A program made the translations under genes and the position numbers. The notes under the pieces are model-generated. The model did no database searches. It was not told the origin of the DNA and was given only the letters and a program-made list of their open reading frames with translations. This document shows, piece by piece, positions 58,426 through 64,000 of a stretch of 64,000 bases of DNA. How positions within the stretch are numbered: position 1 is the first letter of the stretch; every line of letters begins with the position of its first letter. Source of the stretch: Limanda limanda (Eukaryota; Chordata; Actinopteri; Pleuronectiformes; Pleuronectidae); assembly GCF_963576545.1 (NCBI RefSeq), contig NC_083638.1, positions 8,370,022 through 8,434,021 of the forward strand, given 5' to 3'.

Positions 58426-61400
58426 ATTTATATATGAATTAAACGAAACAAATAAAAGCATTTGAAGTCAGTCCTTGAATAACTTCAACCAAAAAAAGAT
58501 TCTCTATCCTTCTTCTGTTATTCCACATTTTTGGACTAACAAGCGGCAGAAGTGCAAAACTATTTTCCTTTAAGCTTCCATGTAGGTGTTAATTATACAC
58601 ATAAGGTTATTTTGGTGGTGTTAGAACCAAAATCTCACACATGGAATTACAGACTGCAGACATGTTTCAACACTGCTGGTAAAAAAACGTAACATTTTGT
58701 AAACCAGGAGAGTTTAGTCCTTCGTTAATTGGGGCAGGCTGATAAATAAATGGGCTATTTCTGCCTCATTTGTATTCAGAGCATTAAATTTGACACAAAT
58801 ACGTCCGAAAGCACAAATCATGAACAAACCCGGAGGTTTAAACAGATTAAACAGATTAAAAAAATTCACCTGCAGCACTACTGTTTTTTCTGAATACAGT
58901 ACAAAGCAATTTAAACATAAGACCTTCTGACCCATTTGTTTGCTTCACTTTTTTTAGATGTAACTCACATTACAGCATGAATATCGAACAACTCAAGACT
59001 ATAAAAAGATTTATTGCTCATAATGGTTTCTTCACGAGCTTCCTCTTTTAACCAATAATAGAAACCACCTGTCATCACAGCTGCCCTTTATTTATATTGA
59101 TTGTGCTTTTGCTATAGACTGAGCCACATGAAAAGCATCTGTTCCAACACGAAGCTTAGTGCTCTCCGAGGAATCGACTGGCTCAGCTACAGTAGAGCTG
59201 CATGTCTGCAGCAGCCGCCTCCACACAGTGCTGAGGCAGCACCCGACACCCCCCCGCCCACCCCCTGGGATCTGAGACCCCAGATCCTGAAAAATATCCA
59301 GGTCCGCTGTGATAAAAATATCAAATATCCCTGTGGTATAATGAGCCCTTGCTATTACATCTGAACTACATATACCGTCAGAGTGCAGGTATGTGTTTAT
59401 CAGCTGTAATTTGCATTAGTCTACAGTTCAATTCTGAGCAAGGCCTCATCAAATTGGCTGCACATACAGATCAGAAAAAAAGGTCGTCACTGTCTTGATT
59501 TTGTTTCTTGTTACAGAAGTTTAACTTATAAACTAAATGTACTAAGTGATTTTAGTGCCAAAATCTATGCAATATAGGGCTCATTTTTTTGAAGATACAC
59601 GTCCACCTATTTCATCCATCTAAAGAAGAGCATCTGATTCCCTTCAGCTCAACAGAGGGAGATGAATTACTGCAGCATTCGACAATAGCAATCACACCAA
59701 AGAGTAAAAACCATGGACCGCAGAGATGGACGAGATAAAGAAGTGTTCCTCAGGAGCAGAAACAGTCATAAATAGCTCCATCTCACGATTCTACACCACA
59801 TTGAGTCTGTTGCAGCGCACTGACATCGACATGCAGATAAAACCCACAGCTGTGTCTGGGAAGGTGGAGAAAGACTGGGGGGGGGGAAGGTGCAGGAGAC
59901 AGGAAATCATTGTCTGATTTATCATTTCATGTTCAGCAGATTAAACACGGAGAGAGACACCGGTGGAAAATCTGTGCTATTAATAAAAGAGAATTATTTA
60001 TTCAGAAAGATAAAAGAAGCGTGAAGGTCTCATCCCTCCGTGGAATCATAAAGTATCTCAACAACGATCTCATGGATCTTGCAGAGCCGACAAAGGTCCG
60101 ACCACGGATGAGCCTGGATTTCATAAAGATTCAATTATCACTCATACACACGCACTGTTACCTGGGTTTATTATGAACCCATTGTGCCATGGGCCTGGAT
60201 TCTTTTACCAAAAGAAATTCTCACATTTTGAGCAACAGCTAAAAGAAAAATATACTTTTCCTTCTGGAGAAAGAGGCAACAAAGAAAAAATCCCTCCTGT
60301 CCCCTCAGTGCCATTCTTCACCATCCCGGTGCCAATTGTGTTTTTCTCCAGCCCTGAAGGCAAAGAGTGTGCAGCAATATTTCCCGGAACAAAACACGGT
60401 GGAAATCTCTTCTTCTAGCAACAAAGGAGGCTGATGCAGAGGAAGTTTGTCCAGCCTCCCTCTGCTCCTCTTCACCATTCCTCTTTAGATGTGGCGGATT
60501 TTCACCGAGCTGGAGACGGGGGGGGGTTAAGGTTAAGAGGCTGTGTAGTGTGTGTCTATGTGGGAGGGGAATTGGCTGAGGAACCTCCAGCTCCACTTTG
60601 GAGGCTTCAGATGAAAAACAGCACCTTTTCTCAACCCTCATCCTTTGCTTACGCTTGGAGAATCCCTGGTGTGTAAAATTGAATTCTGACCATATTTTCC
60701 CTGGATCAAGATAAAGGGAAGGGATTGACGAAATCATAATGTGCAGAAGCTGCAACAAATGCTCTTTAACACAATCCCTCAATTTCACCCACACACATAC
60801 AGTAACTACAGACACAAGATAAAGTCTCCGCCTTCCTGGAACCAAGTAGGTGGCCTCATATTAAGCCGATGGTGCAAAGAAGAACTGAATCCCAGTATCA
60901 TACATGCTGATCTGGTAGCTCTGTGATGTTGCATGTGTTCACAGCAGCAAACGACTAAAAGAGGAGAACACATTTGAGTTTTTAACCACATCAGCTCGGC
61001 CACGTTGACTCCTGGTGTCCACACTACTAAGTGTTTTAGAGTTCCTACAACGGAGAAGTTAGGAAACGGGAAGAAAGGGGACGTAGACACACAATCCTTT
61101 GCTTTTTGGGGTCTTTTCATTCACAGCATAGCCTCCTCTCATTCCTCAGGCTTCGATCACGTGATGCCAAAAACAACCAGCATCAGCAACGATAAGCTTC
61201 TCAAGAAACTTTACTGCTTCTCATTGGTTGCTTCGCTCTCTCTGCAACTAACCAGCTTCCTGTCTGCACCAGCACTCACAGGCCGGGTGCATGTGAGAGG
61301 TGGAGGGAGATTCAGGCAGGTTAGTGTGGGATTAAAGCTGATCTGAAGCCAGAGATGCTCATGTGGACAAAGATTGTTTTGGTTTGAAAAAGCCTTTTTC

Positions 61401-61926
61401 TGATGAGAGTGTCGTGTGAACGCAGCCTGAGACCCTTTCCCTGTTTTCAATCTATAGACTTCTCCTCCTAATCTATTCCAGTCACACACAAACTGAGCCT
61501 GCAGCTATACTAACAGGTGCTGCACATGGATGGGATTTTATTTTTTTATGAGATTCAAATGAAAAAGAATGCTTCATAATATAGAAAACATATCCACCGG
61601 CAAGAGCCCATTATAAAAACTGCTCTTAGAGGAAAGATAAAGGAACCTGATTCGGGGTGAGGCAGCTTTAAAATGAGCTCTCCCCAGATATGACCAACGC
61701 TGCTTCTCAGCTTTAATTATAACCTCATTGTTCAGTGAAATGGCACGAAAGATAAAAGAGTGTTTAATTTATCAGGACTGTTTCCAATTCACCGCCACCT
61801 GCTCAAATTATTAAAACGTCTTGTTCTCATCGTGCACGTTTGTGTGTGGATGCACCGAGCGAAGGAGCGCCGAGGAAATCCCGTCGCCACAGGAGCGAGC
61901 TGAAGCACCTGTTCACCGGCCGAGCA
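58426..61926. other. unique sequence
   Basis: Open frames 59910-60176 (88 codons, Lys-rich, after a fair acceptor at 59938) and 60318-60845 (175 codons, minus) carry no recognised domain. G9 at 59879-59887. 59390-59470 and 61620-61800 look like candidate conserved non-coding blocks. Confidence 0.45.
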
Positions 61927-61941
61927 CCCCCCCCCCCCCCC
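61927..61941 (+). repeat. C15 homopolymer
   Basis: Fifteen C within a CpG-rich stretch (61850-62030). Confidence 0.9.
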
Positions 61942-64000
61942 GCCCGCTGACACCCCCTCCTCTGCCCGCTGACCCCCAGACAGGTCTCATCACGGTGTGT
62001 GAGTCAGAACAGCCGGACCCTCTCACACCCGGCTGAGTGTGTTACTGACAACACAATTTCTCCAGCCATATTGACCGTATAGACATGTCACACACATACA
62101 GTGCAACAACTTGACCTCTGCTGATGTACAGTTCAATTTAAAAATGAGGTGAAACACGATGCTTTTATCATATTTTATTTTGTAACATGACACTTTAATT
62201 CTTTTTAAATGTCACGTACTGATGTCTTGTTTAAATGCCATATTAATTTGGCCACTAGGTGGTAATGATTCTTGTTAAGCAACAATTATTAAATCAACAA
62301 AACATGGTTTGAGTCCTCTTATTTAACTATTTCAAATTCTATAATTGATATATTCATTTATTAAATGAGAAATGATCTTTTGGCGAAGCAGATGCATTAT
62401 CCTGTGGATGGTCTGAAAATGACATCCCGGATGTCCTTCCTGACAGGAAGCTGAGCAGACCTCCGTTATGTGACGGGTCAATGTTTCTTTCGACCCAACT
62501 GGCCAATCGTGTTGGAGCTGAAGTCCAGGCCATCCCAGCAGCCCCTGCCACCTGTCCTTCACCCTCCCTCAGCGAGTGGGGACAGGGTGACGGCCAGATG
62601 GCTCTTGAGGGCCAAGCAGCATCCTGAGTGCAGCTTCTCTCCCCACCCCCAGCCTCCCAGCTCCATGCCTGGTCCCACCTCCACCCTCCGACCCACCCGC
62701 CCTCCCCTTCCCCGATCCAAACCCCTGAGCCCCAGCGCTCGTCAGTGCTGCATGACTGAGCAAACACAGTCCTTCACCAAAATAAATCCCTGTCTCTCCG
62801 ACGCAGCTGCCTGGTTTGCGAGAGAAGCTTAGCCGGCGCCTTCATCTCCGCTGGCAAAACAGCATTCACGACATTAAGATTCCCACTATCGCTGAGAGCC
62901 AGAACCTGCTCCTGGTGCTGTAAATAAATCGTTAAAAAGGGGAAATGGTCTATGTCTGTGCCAGCTACAGAGCACCGCAGCTAAATAAGATAATGAGTGT
63001 GATCTATAAAGATGGCCATCGTTTATCTGAGACGACCGGTCAGGGGCAGGCTGGGAAGGAGCAACTGTTAAAGAGGGATAATGTGGACGATAGGTTTTAA
63101 ATAATCTCACAAGGCTGCTCGTTTGTCACCGCGCTCTCCAATCTCCCTTGTATATTACATTCAATTAGTTTCAGATACCAGCCGTGCGCGGCCGCTGGCG
63201 TTCCCGATCAATCAAACCCCGTCAATGACAAATCGTCAACCCTGCAGTCGCTCTCTGGAACTAGGCAGCGGGCCAACGTGACAGCGGAGACACGAGAGCT
63301 GAAGTTTAACAGACGCCTCAACCTGGAGTCTGAATCCAGCAAACAGATCTTTCAAATCTGTTCCCGTACGAGAAAGACATTGTCGCAACCGGTTGCGAAT
63401 GTGCGCACAGTCAGTTTGTCTGCTTGATTCATCGATGACTGCAGTAATGTGAGTGGTAGCTAGCACAGATGTTGCCGTCCTAATGAACAGGTTGGCAGCT
63501 CAGGGAGGGGACGGCTGCGCTGACCTTACCCATATGTCTGGCTAACTGTCCACTGCTGGAGGGAAAGCTGGAGAGGAAGCAGGGAAAGCAAATAACTCTT
63601 CTGTTGATTATCTTTTACAAGCAGATTAATTTGACAAAACTGAGGCGTATGCTGCAATCGGAGCATGAACATCACATCTCTGTCGGTGTGAAGTGAGCAC
63701 CTGAGTTTGTTTGTTTAACAACTCCTGTCAAAGGCGATTCGATTCACTAACCTGGATAAAGCAAAGTAAACCGCACACAGGCTGTGACCTAGAACCAGTG
63801 AACATACTTATGGGAAAATGTGCTTTTCAACTAATCTCAGGAACCTAGTGAGGAGCTCAGAAAACTGGACAAGGAGTTCAGAGTGGAAACACTTGTGGTT
63901 CATTATCTGATCAGGGTGACGCCTCCTTGTGGAGGATCATCTGACAAGGAGGACATGAACAAGAGCATTCTGGTGGGATCACATGCAGATGGATGGATGA
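61942..64000. other. unique sequence to the window end
   Basis: No gene recognised. A 137-codon minus frame (62354-62767) is Gly/Ser/Trp-rich and probably compositional. 62880-63200 is repeat-free with several GATA-type words (AAATAAGATAATGAG, GTTTATCTGAGAC). A GATGGATGGATGA run touches the right edge. Confidence 0.45.

Noticed and set aside
59938..60078. Exon starting after TTCATGTTCAG with Lys-rich open frame
   Set aside because: The donor is weak (AAAG|GTCCGA), and the A-rich composition explains the openness.
60318..60845. 175-codon minus-strand frame
   Set aside because: No recognisable domain. It spans the G-rich tract near 60520 that keeps several frames open.

Overview
This is vertebrate, almost certainly teleost fish, genomic DNA. 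(CA)n/(TG)n microsatellites are very dense, with about twenty arrays of 20 bp or more plus CT, GA, GGAG and CTCC tracts. There are long homopolymeric G and C runs. Several dispersed repeats match families I know from percomorph-type fish: hAT transposons with 8-bp target duplications, a tRNA-derived SINE of the 'CCCCTGAGCAAGGCACCTTA' type, V-SINE-like SINEs, and non-LTR retrotransposon tails. There are no bacterial-style operons, no rRNA or tRNA genes, and no long open frame with a recognisable cellular protein family. The window reads as intergenic or large-intron sequence.

Layout. From 1 to 23 kb there is unique AT-leaning sequence broken by microsatellites, a 12-bp tandem AGGTCA array (7.5 kb), a 16-bp minisatellite (15.2 kb) and two copies of a dispersed MITE-like repeat (6.2 and 14.8 kb). 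At 23.27-24.21 kb lies a deleted hAT transposon that keeps a BED zinc-finger fragment and carries a SINE nested inside it. From 25 to 32.5 kb are the longest CA array (25.3 kb), an inverted CA/TG pair (29.05-29.27 kb), and a cluster of SINE and retroelement debris with local duplications (30.4-32.7 kb). A second degenerate hAT-like element is at 34.75-35.27 kb. A non-LTR ORF remnant on the minus strand is at 42.1 kb, and the best-preserved copy of the MITE family is at 44.0 kb. Between 49.9 and 53.4 kb there is a CpG-rich block with two CCAAT boxes and a GC box, followed by three perfect CRE palindromes, one beside an AP-1 site; this is the most promoter-like stretch. At 53.88-55.12 kb is a 27-bp minisatellite of about 39 units. 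Its consensus unit is open in all six frames, and a 167-bp hAT MITE with perfect 8-bp target duplications splits it. A V-SINE-like element is at 58.2 kb. The rest, to 64 kb, is unique.

Genes. I found no gene I can name. A few splice-bounded open segments (near 1.1, 40.6-40.9, 41.7, 51.7, 57.8 and 63.5 kb) are recorded as weak exon candidates. Chance splice-site pairs are common in 64 kb, so none should be treated as established. Most long open frames here, including the 336-416 codon frames over the minisatellite, come from repeat composition. The repeat family names are from memory and need a library search to confirm.
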